From assembly GCF_902459465.1 (NCBI RefSeq), contig NC_047070.1, positions 5,320,554 to 5,384,553 on the forward strand: a stretch of DNA of 64,000 bases, given 5' to 3'. This DNA is from Asterias rubens. Taxonomy: Eukaryota > Echinodermata > Asteroidea > Forcipulatida > Asteriidae. The translations under genes were made by a program, and so were the position numbers. The stretch's first letter is position 1. Every line of letters starts with the position of its first letter. Below, piece by piece: positions 16,429 to 27,838 of the stretch. The notes beneath the pieces are model-generated. The model saw only the letters and a list, made by a program, of their open reading frames with translations. It searched no databases and was not told where the DNA came from.

Positions 16429-19400
16429 CTAGCTTTTAAGAAGCAAGTAGTCTTGCAGCGATGTTGGTAAGGGTAGTTCATTCACCCTGTTCAGCTTCCT
16501 GCAGCTGAGAATCTTTCTAAGAGTAACTCTACAGCAGTGCTGTAAGCTCCTAGGTGAGCTGAAAAGTTCCCTAAGCCACTTCAGCTTCTCCTTGGCGATA
16601 TCGCTGACGTCCTCGGCGAGCATCCCCGGTGGCCGGTCCAGAACCGGGAGAATCCAAGCGGCACGCACCACTGCAGTGAGCACCGAATCGTCGCCATCCT
16701 CATTGTACACCTCTTGCTGTAGAAGCGTCTGTCCGCGATAACTGAGGTTGAAATCTGCGCCGTGCTGTATGAGATGGATTGCGCATTGAGGGCGCCGCGT
16801 AGGTCGGCTGGGGTCGGAGGTGATGAGTTTGAAGGTGCGACTGAGACGAAACTCAGCTGTGTGAAAGTTGTGCAGGTGAACATCAATATTTGGCTCAAAG
16901 GCAACCAACTTCAGTGGTTTGATACCTGAACAGTTCAGAGAAAAAAGTGGTGTGAATTTTCTTTAATTACTTCCACAATAAAAAATTTTTTACCGTGCTT
17001 CTGTGAAAATTCATTTACTGTCAATTGCAAAACCGTGGCCGTAACCCACAACCCACAATCTGCCGTGGTATGCTGAAATCTCGGACAGATAGACTTTTCA
17101 CTTTTTTTTTTTTTTTTTGGAGCCAGAGCCCAAACCCAGGTTTGAGGAAGGCCCTTCGTTCAACTGCCCTCACCTGTCATTCCATGATTGTATCGAGATG
17201 AACCAGTCCCTCCAATTGGCTGATCAACATCCACCTCCCGACCATAGGCCAATAGGGTCTCCATCATCTCGATGGAGAAGTTTCCAGACGGCAGCGAGGC
17301 AAAGTGTAGCGCGTTGAGACCCACAGAGTTTTGGTGGTTGACGTCCGCCCCTCGAAGGAGAAGTTCTCTGACGCAGTTGACCAAGCCTCGACGGACGCAG
17401 TCATGGAGCGGGATGTCACCTGAAAAGAGAAACCATAGATTTGCTGAGATGTAGAACAATGAGCTATTCCAACAGCTTTATGCCCCATACTGCATCTCTT
17501 TGGAACTCCTTGCCTGGTGCATGTTTCCCTCCATCCTTCGATATAGACTGTTTTAAGAGGAATATCAATTCCTACCTTCAGCTCCCATGAGTTCTTTTCA
17601 CATTCAAAAATTTGTAAAAAATTTCATTTTTGAGATATCTCCAAATATTTTGAGCAGTTTGTAAAACTCAAAATTATGTTGTTTTTTGGTTTTTTTTTGT
17701 GGGGGGCCAACTTGCTCTCAGAATTTACTTGCAGTCTATAGCCATCAATCTGACCTCTGAGCTCTAAAAGAGTTTGTCCCTCCCCATCCCCCTCCCCCCC
17801 CCCACTTTACCTGTGCCAGGTGTACTGCACGTGAAGACACTATCCCCTTCGGTCAGCCTCAGCAAACAAAGAATGCACTCTTCACTTCCAATCTGGGCAG
17901 CCCAGTTGAGACATGTGAGGTTGTAGGAGTCTCGTTTGTTGTAGTTGGCATGGCCGTGGGTCAGGAGGACCTCGATGCACCCTATGTGACTCTTTTTGGC
18001 TGCTAGGTGGAGCGGGGTGCTTCCTTTGCTGTATGGCTCTAAAGGTAATACGAAAGAGCAGATTAAAGGTATTATACAGAATTGGTAAAGAAAACACCAA
18101 TGCTTAATTTGATGGAAACAAATAGCGAGTGGCCTGACATTTTGACCCCAACAGAGTCTTACTCAGAGGTTAAATGATAACACAACAAAGATAAACAGGA
18201 TTTGAACTGCCTCTAGCTACCGGGCAATCTCGGTGGTCTAGTTGGTAAGAAATCTGCTCTAGATGGGAAAAGGTCATTGGTTTGAATTTCACCCAGTAAT
18301 ATGCCTTTGACCATTGTTGACTTTTTTATCACAGGACTAGGGAGAGTACTGATTATGTGCTTATACACATCACTGTACGGGTTAAAGACTTTGGACACTA
18401 TTGGTAATTGTCAAAGACCAGTGTTCTCACTGGTCAATCTCAACATATGCATAAAATAAAAAATCTGTGAAAATTTGAGCTCAATTGGTCATCTAAGTTG
18501 CAAGATAATAATGAAGGAGAAAAAACGCTTGTCACACGAAGTGTGCTTTCAGATGCTTGATTTCGAGACCTCAAATTCTAAATATGAGGTCTCAAAATCA
18601 AATTTGTGGAAAATTACTTCTTTCTCAAAAACTACATTTTTTCAGAGGGAGCCGTTTCTCAGAATGTTTTACACTATCAACCTCTCCCCATTACTCGTAA
18701 TCAAGAAAAGTTTAATGCTAATAATTATTTTGAGTCATTACCAATAGTGTCCACTGCCTTTAAACCAAATAATAAACATAAACAGGTACATATGTATAAT
18801 GGTGTCACAAAAGCAGTTAAGTGGAAATAGTTGATAGAGATAAAAACAGCTGTGATGAACAAAGAGGAGGGTAGTTTTAACAACAAGGTGGAATGGGTAA
18901 AGCACCAGCTGACATTGGCATATAACTAAAGGCATATTGGTAATTACTCAAAATTATTATTAGCATAATACCTTATTTGGTAACGAGTAATGGGGAGAGG
19001 TTGGTAGTATAAAACATTGTGAGAAACGGCTCCCTCTGAAGTGGAGTAGTTTTCGAGAAATAGGTAATTTTTCACGAATTTGATTTTGAGACCTCAGATT
19101 TAGAATTTGAGGTCTCGAAATCAAGCATCTGAAAGCACACACTTGTGTGACAAGGGTTTTTTTTCTTTCATAATTATCTTGCAACTTCGATGACCAGTTG
19201 AGCTAAAATTTTCACAGGTTTGTTATTTTATGCATATGTTGAGATACAGCAGGTGAGAAGACTGGTCTTTGATAATTACCAATAGTGTCCAGTGCCTTTA
19301 AACTATTAACACCTGACCTGAAATTTTATTTTTAAAAGGGCAAGGTCATTTCCATTTTGCAAAGGGCACTTCTATTGCAAATATAGGGAACTTTTAGTGG

Positions 19401-22024
19401 GGCACCAAGACCAAGATCAGGGTTACGGTGGCCATCGCTCTGTGTAATACCAGGCCTGTAACCGGCTTACTTTTAAACACACCAGGTCGGTTGTAGTCTT
19501 CAGTCCCAGCATTGACATCAGCTCCAGCATCAAGAAACAATCTGACGCAGTCGCTGTGACCGTGAAGGCAGGCAGTGTGGAGGGGTGTGACCTTGTATCT
19601 ATCTCCAGTATTCACGTCAGCTGAGAATGGTCAACAAAAATGAAAGACAGACTGATGACAATGCCAGTGTAGATGATGGTTATATAGGCCTATAGTCATG
19701 GCAGACTGGAAAATAATTTGCACAGGAACACCTTATTCTTGATGTAAGTCAACCTTCAAAACACCCTCCTTGGTTCTATTTATTTCCTTTTGTCCCCGTC
19801 CTGTTTCAATCGTCTGTAATATCTTTTCTCATAAGAAAAAGAAATCGCACAATCTTCCTTTCAAACCAATAAGCATTATGTAATAGGGCCTGTGGAATAT
19901 AACTCATATAAATTTGCCTACAAAAAAATATATCTTAATTATGGTTTCTTTCATAATATCATTACTTCTTTTTTTAAATTTCTTAACATCTATTTTAGCC
20001 TGTATTGGTAGCCAATGAAAATCCTTTAGAATGGGTGTAATGGACTCCTGATTGCTACATATTGTATACCTCCATCTTCCAGCAGCATCTTGGCAATCTT
20101 GTACTGCTCCTTGGAGGCCTTGGCTGCCCCCATTAGGGGGGTAGTGTAGTTCTCTCCAGAGTAAGCATTATGCTGGGTGTAGGTCTCTGCCTCAACAGAT
20201 GCTCCCTATAATTAAAGACAGATTGATGGAAATTATACCAAAATTTTAAAACAGGAATTTAGAAATTCATTGCATGTGACGCTCCTGGGGCCGATTTCAC
20301 AAAGAGCTTCTAAGATTGCCGGAATTTAACTGTGAGGAGGTCTGTGAATCAATCTTTAATGCTATTAAAGCAAAGTGCAATGTCATGATGGCAATACTGA
20401 CAACTCATCTGAAGATGAATCTTAGTGCATTGTGAAATTAAGTTGCGATAACATAACCCTCCTCCTGCCGGCGAAGAGGGTTACGTTATCGCAACTATGT
20501 GAAATTGAGCCCAGGGCGTGTTACTAACCAATTTATTAACGAGGTCAAAAATCAAGGTCACAGCTAGTTATAAACCCCTTGGTTTTGGGCTACCCTCATG
20601 TGTCCGTTGATTTGTTAACAAATCAATTAAATAAAACAAAAATTCACCTAGCCCCCACCTCCACTACTACTGCCCACCTCTATAGATACCAAAACCAACA
20701 GCAGAATTTAATTCACAATTTTTTTAGTTATGTCTGAAGGGGGCCCAATTTCATGAAGAATGTATTGCACACAAATTTGCCAAGGCTAACTACCGGTAAG
20801 CACTAACTAAGCAAAGAACAATTATGCTTCTTAGCAGAAACTTTACCAGCCAACCATAGAATTTTCTATGCAGTAAATGAGTATTGTTTGCTAAATAAAG
20901 GATTTGGGTACTTTTTGTAACACAAAACACAACAATGTCCACAGATTTGCATTAAACTTACACCGTTTTAAGATAATAAAGGTAGAAAGGGTACCTTTAT
21001 ATATTATTCATAAATACCCCAAACAGTTTCTCTACTCCTATTGGTGGAGAGCCCGTCACGTGGGGGTGTTTAAACGGTTGATAATGACCAGCGTTTATAA
21101 CCGGCTGGCTTCCGCGTGTCTGCGCGCAAGATTGTCCTGCGGTACGCGCAATTCATAGCTATGTAACAGCGCGTAATTTATTTCTAAGCGCGCGCATAAT
21201 CTATTTCTAAGCGCGTGCGCGTAATCTATTTTTAAGCGCGCGCATACATACAACCCACGCACAAAGTTGTTTTAATAAATATTTCAAACCTTGAATTTTC
21301 AACTGTCAAAGTGTCTGTAATTGTATTTTTTTTACGTTTTGTTAACAAAAGTGCATTGATGAATGGGAATAAAAGAGTATTGACACGATCTTACAGTACA
21401 CGTCCGTTTAAAACCTTGCAGGGTCGTTGCCGTGCGATAAATGACATTGTTTTACTCATTTCTCAAAAACTACCACCTCAGCAAGTAATATTTTCATGGA
21501 AGCTTTCTACCATTATAATCTTCAAAAATCAAACTGTGTTAGGGGTAAGTTTAAAATAACATTTGTAAATCTGTGGACATTGTCACTTTGTTGTGTTTGT
21601 TGTCCTACAAAAAGTACACAAAACCTTTAACACCAAGTCTAACTAACACTATTAACATGACAGCTTGAACCTTTATTATGAAATTGATATGAAATTGGGC
21701 CCAGACATCATAGCACTGACACCATGGGTGGTCGATAAATTGACACTGAGTAGTGAGTGTTAGTGTCAGGGGTATTCAGTGTCACTGTCAGTCAGGCCGT
21801 GTCGTGTCAGCCGTGTGAACTGGTTAAAATGTCAACTCATTATTATCATTTCAAACAAATTGTCACTGCACCTTGACATTGATACCAACCTTTTGCAGCA
21901 GATCAATGACAGTGTCAATGTCACCGTCAATGCAAGCATTTACCAGGCATTTGTCCAGGTTCAGCTGAGGATCATGGCCGCCAATTTTATCGAATAATTC
22001 CAGGGGATCTCCTTTTCGAGACAT
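16429..22024 (-). CDS. Ankyrin repeat and SOCS box (ASB) family protein, six exons
   Basis: Minus-strand exons are 21890-22024 (ATG), 20070-20205, 19471-19620, 17811-18038, 17174-17419 and 16429-16925 (TAG). They sum to 1392 bp, 463 aa, with all phases consistent. Ankyrin consensus pieces appear in order: TPLMGAAKASKEQYKIAKML, TPLHTACLHGHSDCVRLFLD with GADVNAG, STPLHLAAKKSHIGCIEVLL, LNWAAQIGSEECILCLLRL, IPLHDCVRRGLVNCVRELLL with RGADVN, and LNALHFASL. The last about 40 residues form a SOCS box: an elongin-BC-box-like SLQHCCRVTLRKIL and a Cul5-box-like LPLPTSLQDYL. By family knowledge it should act as substrate adaptor of a Cullin5-RING ubiquitin ligase, with the ankyrin stack choosing the substrate. 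I could not assign it to a numbered ASB subfamily. The exon 1 donor (AAG followed by GTTGGT) is non-ideal. A donor 21 bp downstream (GTGCAG) is also in frame and would add seven residues. Confidence 0.88.
18195..18375 (+). mobile_element. SINE family T copy in ASB intron
   Basis: Forward copy with CAATCTCGGTGGTCTAGTTG and TCATTGGTTTGAATTTCACC. The B box is decayed. Confidence 0.7.
18382..18763 (-). mobile_element. MITE family A, full length
   Basis: TTAA-bounded copy in ASB intron 3. It is in inverted orientation to the next copy, which begins 160 bp to the right. Confidence 0.86.
18926..19302 (+). mobile_element. MITE family A, left end shortened
   Basis: Starts AAAGGCATATTGGTAATTACTC, lacking the GTGGACAC part of the terminal repeat. 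The right end is intact. Confidence 0.83.
20440..20503. repeat. Short hairpin, second copy
   Basis: AAGTTGCGATAACATAACCC pairs with GGGTTACGTTATCGCAACT; in ASB intron 1. Confidence 0.75.
20894..21632. mobile_element. Foldback MITE family B interrupted by GC-rich insert
   Basis: The left arm is 20894-21020. The right arm is about 21440-21632 (TTTTACTCATTTCTCAAAAA to AAAGTACACAAAACCTTTAA). The roughly 400 bp between is foreign sequence including a GC-rich tandem repeat. Confidence 0.7.
21160..21245. repeat. Short GC-rich tandem repeat, about three units
   Basis: Units of the form GCGCG(T)AATCTATTTCTAA, about 28-31 bp each, alternate purine-pyrimidine GCGCGCGCAT tracts (Z-DNA-prone) with AT-rich spacers. 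Confidence 0.7.
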
Positions 22025-22794
22025 GGCTCAAAATGCATAACATTGCACACTCATCTACCTACCTGAATGAAAACTCAATACATGATGTACATGACATCGC
22101 CATCGTGCGTTTGTTTATGTTTATCGAAAACAAGAGAGGGCGCTCTTAAGGTTTTATTTTGGTCATGCGCGCTTGTTCTTGATCTTCGTAAACAACACAT
22201 GAATGGGGCACAACTGGATGGGTTCTGAAATACTAATGTTTACGGTGAGTTTTTAATGGCTTTTTCTCTAACATTTTTTGTTTGAAAAACAATAATGGGT
22301 ATGGGCACGGCATCATGGGCATGTAGTTATGAAATCTGTTTTGGCATGTGCAATAGGTTTCCTTTCTTTGGAAAGAAATAATTGTAACCCTCCATAATTA
22401 TTATTAAAAAATATATTATTTTTAATTTTATAGGCCAATACATACACACATAGCTCCATGCAGGGATAATCTTCCGCACGTCGCCACCAATTTATCCGCC
22501 GTTAATTAACTCAAAAACCACTGAATTTTTTGCAAGAGTACATGTTTGTAAACATTAAACCATTTTTTTCAGTAATTGTTTGTCACAATTTATGTTTAAA
22601 AAGTAGATAAAGTTGTTTTGTGGAATGTGGGGTGACGCCTATCCCCTTTTGTGACGTCAATCGAGGCAGACTTTGCCTAGATCGAACATCGACCCCCCTC
22701 GAGTTTGCCTTCAATGCGTAGAGTAAACACACGTGCAAGTACATGCAAACTGTCCAAGTCGTGAGTTTGTACGTTTCAAAAAAAAATAAAAAAT

Positions 22795-23234
22795 TGCCAA
22801 CCAGGTGTATTGCTGCCGGTTGCAGCAAAACAACTAAACTTTTTCAGCGCTGTGCAGCGAACACTTCGAGCCGTCGTCCCAGGTCAAAATTCCAGTTGAC
22901 CCTAGTTAACTATGGTCAACTGGTGCAACTGGATAGTGACCAAACTCGCTATTTTCCATTCTAAACCAACTGGTTTTAACTGTGTTTAACTAGTTTATCA
23001 ACTGGTTTTCAACTAGTTCTAGTTAAACCAAGTTTAACTAGGTTCAACTGGAATTTTGACCTGGGGTGCTTCGAATCCGGAATACACCACACATTTGTCA
23101 TGAAGAGAAAAGTAATTCTAAAACATGACGCCATCCGTATACCAACATTTTTTCCAGCTAGTGGGAAGTCGAAGAAGGTACCTGAAAGACGTGACGAACC
23201 TAGAGGAGCATTTGGCCAACGCGAAAAAAATTGG
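22795..23234 (+). pseudogene. Broken THAP zinc-finger sequence split by a palindromic insert
   Basis: The start, PTRCIAAGCSKTT (22800-22838), matches the first half of a THAP C2CH finger. After loss of the middle and a frame change, LCSEHFEPS (22848-22874) supplies the second Cys-x2-His pair. A 187-bp foldback element follows. The reading then resumes as CFESGIHHTFVMKRKVIL and continues to a donor-like TGG followed by GTAAGT at 23234, including the basic TPTFFPASGKSKK segment expected after a THAP domain. THAP domains bind DNA and occur both in host genes and in P-element-type transposases, and I cannot tell which this was. The missing central finger, the frameshift and the insertion mean it is not functional as it stands, unless alternative exons exist outside the part I recognise. 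Confidence 0.6.
22878..23064. mobile_element. Palindromic insert in the THAP remnant
   Basis: Ends CCCAGGTCAAAATTCCAGTT and AACTGGAATTTTGACCTGGG are perfect inverse complements. The interior is made of AACTGGTTTTAACTAG-type internal repeats. Confidence 0.85.
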
Positions 23235-23441
23235 GTAAGTTTCAACCTTAATTAAGGGCATGGTTTTAGCATGCGCCAAGCGTCACAAGTTTTTGTTGGC
23301 ACTGCATGCAATTCACCGTGCAGGGTAATCCGAGTGGACCGTCTGCACAGCAGCCATAGTGCCTGCAGTCTGCTCCATGACCGTAGTTCTGTACGTAGGC
23401 ATGTATCGATCAGGTACCCAGCAGAGTGTACGGGGCCAGAC

Positions 23442-24763
23442 TACAGTCGACTCCCGTTATTACGAGCTCGCATGTTACGAGGTTCCGGTTGATACAAGGT
23501 TTTTTGCCGGTCCCGAACGGCCCCGAGCGTGTTTCAATGCATTAAAATACTGATTATACGAGCACGGTAGTAGCGAGAACACGGTTATAACGAGGTAATT
23601 TGGGAGACCCATTACGAGCAAAACATTGTTTAAAACCCTTCTATAACGAGAACAATTCAAAAACCAACAAAGGAAATACCTGTACAGCTGGTAAAGTCGA
23701 TATTTGTGGCTTTTAAGACATACAATAGAGGTGTTAAGTGGACGCTACCGCTAGCAACACTAATCCGAAATCGGGAGTCACGAGTCAGCAAGCAAGGTTG
23801 TTAATTCCAAACTCCGGACAATGGTGGGATTAGGAGGTTTTCATGGTTCAAACATTGGAGAAATCTTAAGAAAAGATACTGATCCACTGAGTTTATAAGC
23901 GCATTATAAATTTTCAGAAGAAAAAAAACACCCGCAATTTACAATCAAAACTAGTTGCGTGATCAATATTATTGAATGCAAAAGCAAGATTTTACCTGGT
24001 GTCCCACATTGGCAATGAACCATCTAATATGACAAAGTGTTTACCAATGAAAATCAAGATTCTATTTTTTGTTGCTGCGACGAGTGTATTGCACATGCAC
24101 ACACATGCGCAGAACAACTTCCCTGGTACCTCGCGTTAGCAATGAACCTTCTATTATTACAATAGTGGTTACCAATGAAAATCCGGCTTTTATTTTATTG
24201 ACTGAAAATTTTCACAGCGTGTGCAGTATGCATTGCAGCAGTAAGATTTCCCCTGGTGTCTCGCAGCAGCAATGAACCATCCAGCGTTAAACAGGTGGTT
24301 ACCAATGAAAACCAAGACTCTATTTGCATTGGCAATAAACTGCCGGCGACCAAAGTTTTGTAAGAGAAACTTCCCAAAACATGAACGCAAGTTAAAATCT
24401 TACACTTTTTATCAATCTTGTAAAATGTAAATTGATTTTAAAATTGAATTTAAAACTAAACATACTTAGGCCTAGTTAAAACAGTTTTATAATCCCCGCG
24501 TTGTGTTTGTTTGTGCAGTACATCGCACATACTACTCTATGCACACAGTAGTATAGTCAATTGCAGCTCTCTGCCACGCATCTGTGTGTACACACGTGCG
24601 GCCACTATGTCATGTACATGTATATGCAAGTACACGTGTTGTGTGCATGCACAATGATGACGTATGTATCTATATTTAGCGCGCTGCGTTTAAGACGAGA
24701 TTCGGATAATACGAGGAAAATGGGCCAGTCCGGCGGACCTCGTTATAACGGGAGTCGACTGTA
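23442..24763. mobile_element. pogo/Tigger-like non-autonomous DNA transposon
   Basis: TA-flanked termini CAGTCGACTCCCGTTATTAC and GTTATAACGGGAGTCGACTG. Subterminal TACGAG / CTCGTTATAACG motifs are typical of pogo-type elements. No transposase is seen. The interior contains a three-fold tandem repeat. Confidence 0.82.
23996..24325. repeat. Three tandem units (126-130 bp) inside the pogo-like element
   Basis: CCTGGTGTCCCACATTGGCA, CCTGGTACCTCGCGTTAGCA and CCTGGTGTCTCGCAGCAGCA each begin a unit with CAATGAACC and TTACCAATGAAAA. Starts are near 23996, 24122 and 24252. Confidence 0.8.
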
Positions 24764-25571
24764 CATATTTTCTCTTCAAATATCGTGCCTCGATTGACAA
24801 CACAAACAGCGCCCGCTCGGGTCGGGCCTATTCTTTAATTTGTAAATATAATGAAAACTAATTTATTAGAACCTTAGTTAACTGCATATTCCACTCATCA
24901 AAACACATATTTTAGTGACAAAAGCTTTATTTGGACAAAATACCACTTCCAGGTGACTTTAATGATTCTCTGTGGGAAAAAGTTCAGACCATCTGCACCC
25001 TGTTTCAGGCCTGTACTGTATGGTTCGTTTTTAAAAAGGGCAAGGGCACCAAGGCATATTATCCTTGGTTAATGGCACCCTATGAGGAAATTGAACAATT
25101 CTACTGGAGCTTGTCAAGGGCACCAATAAGGCAATGACCAGGGGGTACTCCTAGAACTATGAGGTTCATTCTGCTTTTGTCTCCCGTGACGGGACAGAAC
25201 GCACCTCATAGTTCTAGAGTAACCAGGGGGGCATCATGGAGCCTTCAAGCTTACCTCTTTGAAGTATCATGCGGTCCTACTGGTGGGGAAAATGGAAGGT
25301 TAAGACTAACGTACCCCTTAGGGAAAAAACTGATGTCGAATGTATTGTATCTGGTTCACATGTCCCCCAGAAACGGTTATTCGGGATTAGATCCCAATTG
25401 GAATTACCTGTAAAAAAGGAGGTGTTGAGATGTTTCTAGTGTCAACTTTATTTAAACAAAATTGTGAATTGTATTTTTTCCTAAAAAGATTTGTATCAGT
25501 AAATCAAAAATAATTCGCGCCACTTAACTTCTTCCTCCATATTCTCACTGTGCAGCATTTACTAGCAGAGT

Positions 25572-27838
25572 ATGAAATTACCATGGCGATATGCCATCTG
25601 CCTGATCCTACTGACTGTTGGAATAGTTGTCGGTTACAACTGGTGTCAAAAGTCAACCCCTCCCAAGGAACTTTGGAAGTTAAAAGAACATGTTCACCAT
25701 CATCAGCGGACGCTCTCAGTTCAGGGTCGACCAGAGGTGGAAAACCCCAACATCGGGAAAGAAGCTGACTCCTTGATTTGTGATGAGAAGAACGCGATTT
25801 GTGATGAGAAGAACGCGGATTGCCATGACAACAGACACGACAATTGGAAACCTTTTCTTAACTGTGGACAAATTGCAGAAGTGACATTGGAGAAGAAAAT
25901 CGGTGAAGGTCTTGTCAAACAAGTAAGTCAGATTATATTTTTGGCCCGTGAATTTGCTTCGGCAAAAATTTGTGAATCTGGTCCTTGGTGTTCCATAAAG
26001 TGACCAAAGGATAAGTCGCTTCTAAACGCATTGACTGTGCCTTGATTATGCCATTGGTAGTTGACTGTCTGGGTTATTAAAGACGACCCTCTGGTCTGAC
26101 CTCATAAAAAAAAAAATGTTCCAGACGTGTGCTCAAAGAAAAGATCAAAGGTAGTCGATGATAAGTTTGATTTTACTTTTAAAAGTTTGTCACAACTTAT
26201 AATGAGAGTGGTCTTATTTTGGACATTTTGTGACTTGACTTGCAAAAATTTGACTTGTGACTTGACTTGCCATGCGAAAATTGGACTTGTCACCGTGACT
26301 TGACTTGAGCAAAAATGACTGGTGACTTGACTTGACTTGAGCAAAAATGACTTGTGACTTGACTTGACTTGAGCAAAAATGACTTGTGACTTGACTTGAC
26401 TTGAGCAAAAATTACTTGGTTGCAACACTGGCACCATGTGTAAATCTCTTTGAATAGTGATGGTCCTGAAAAGAACCAGTGGTTGACAACTCAACCAAGA
26501 AGATCTCCTGAAGACTCTCGGAGCATACTGATTGAAATGTTGAGTTGTCCACCACTGGCTCTTTTCAGGACCATCACTATTCAAAGACACTGGTGCCAGT
26601 GTTGCAACCAAGTCATTTTTAATTTTTGGTTTTACCCATATACACCGATGTGTGTAGCACTGTATACTCAGTACTTTCCCCGAGTCCTGTGAAAAAAAAA
26701 ATCACAGGCATTTTACTCGGGTGGGATTCGAACCCACGACCCTTGCAATTCTAGAGCAGTGTCTTACCAACTAGACCATCGAGATAGCCCGGTAGCTAGA
26801 GGCAGTTCGAATCCTATGTTTAGCAGCGGGTACTGCAAACGATTTTTGCTCAAGTCATTTTTGCTCAAGTCAAGTCAAGTCACAAGTCATTTTTGCCCAA
26901 GTCAAGTCAAGTCACAAGTCATTTTTGCCCAAGTCAAGTTAAGTCACAAGTCATTTTTGCTCAAGTCAAGTCCTGGTGACAAGTCCAATTTTCACTCAAA
27001 AGAGATTTACGCATGGTACCATACTACCGCAAAGCTCACCTAATTAATCAACGGTTATTTTACTTTGCCGTACACTTAGGTTTTTCTCGGAAGATTGCAA
27101 GAGATGAGGTTTGCATACGCCAACCTAAGTCATCCTCGATATCTAGAAGACTTTCTCCACGGTGCCGAGATGCTTCAAGCCATGCAGATCAACAAACATG
27201 TTGTCCAGCTTCTTGGCTCATGCCTCGATGCCAACCCCCCAGTCATCATAACAGAATACCATGAACTGGGATCTGCTGAAACGATCGAAGATATCTTCTC
27301 ACAGCAGCAAGGCCTTGCTGACAGAAACACACTCAGGACCCGATTCCATTTGTGCTTGGACTACGCCAGAATCCTTTCTTTTTTACATTCCAGCCCGGTT
27401 GGCACACGCATCATGTGCGATAGTAACGACCCAACAAAAACACTCTCCCAGTTTTTGGTAACGAACGACCTACGTCTGGTCATTAACGACCTGGATGCCC
27501 TCCCATTGGTCGATCGCACCAGAGGATTGCTTGCTAAATGTGGCCATAGACAACTCTTCGATGACTTTGTCGCACCGGAACAGCTCTGGCCATTCCAGGA
27601 CAAGGCCTTCCAAGACGAAGACATGCCACCTTACAACGAGAAAACGGACATCTGGAAAGTACCAGATATAACTGATTTACTTCTTGGGAAGGTGGATCAT
27701 AGCGACATTGTAAGGCTGCATTTATTTAAGCTCCACAAACAGTGCAAAGAAAGGGACCCAGCACTGAGACCAACTGCAAAAGAAATACTTGCAAAGTACC
27801 AAGAGATATTTGATTCCATCGTTGGTGATAGTGATTAG
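25572..27838 (+). CDS. POMK: Protein O-mannose kinase (POMK/SGK196), two coding exons
   Basis: Exons are 25572-25922 (117 codons, donor GTAAGT) and 27080-27838 (TAG), giving 369 aa. This is a type II membrane protein: a basic start, then transmembrane residues about 8-25 (YAICLILLTVGIVVGYNW), a lumenal stem, and a kinase-like domain from about residue 95. It shows the POMK-specific variant motifs: a glycine-loop-like GEGLVKQVFLG, EYHELGS at about 176, MCDSNDPTKTLSQ at about 229 in place of HRD, NDLDALPLV at about 253 in place of DFG, and VAPEQLWP at about 282. POMK phosphorylates the 6-position of O-mannose on the core M3 glycan of alpha-dystroglycan in the ER. The stem contains an exact 21-bp in-frame duplication at 25775-25816. 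An acceptor-like tract just upstream (to about 25557) suggests a non-coding 5' exon. The single intron carries a large foldback/SINE nest. Confidence 0.93.
26215..27010. mobile_element. Foldback element with tandem arrays in both arms
   Basis: The left arm has about four 32-bp units GAGCAAAAATGACTTGTGAC+TTGACTTGACTT (26225-26410). The right arm has the reverse complement, TCATTTTTGC(T/C)CAAGTCAAG (26845-26985). Inside is another inverted pair around TAGTGATGGTCCTGAAAAGA. A SINE has landed between the inner pair and the right array. Confidence 0.85.
26628..26838 (-). mobile_element. tRNA-like SINE family T
   Basis: Family T carries, on the minus strand, TCGATGGTCTAGTTGGTAAG (A box) and GGTCGTGGGTTCGAATCCCA (B box). 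The 3' side includes AAGTACTGAGTATACAGTGC and ACACATCGGTGTATATGGGT. This copy lies inside the foldback nest of the POMK intron. The tRNA isotype could not be assigned. Confidence 0.8.

Larger units (their letters stand above)
22025..25571. other. Head-to-head interval between ASB and POMK
   Basis: Holds the THAP remnant with its palindromic insert and the 1.3-kb pogo-like element. It also contains a short conserved repeat at 22470-22510 that recurs near 43268 (TTCCGCACGTCGCCACCAAT followed by TTAATTAACTC), a TGACGTCA at 22651, and an inverted pair around 25150-25215 (CTAGAACTATGAGG). ASB promoter sequence should lie just right of 22024. Confidence 0.5.

Noticed and set aside
26102-26611. 169-codon minus frame rich in KSSQVTSHFCSSQ repeats as a repetitive protein
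   Set aside because: It is translation of the tandem GAGCAAAAATGACTTG array inside a foldback element within the POMK intron.
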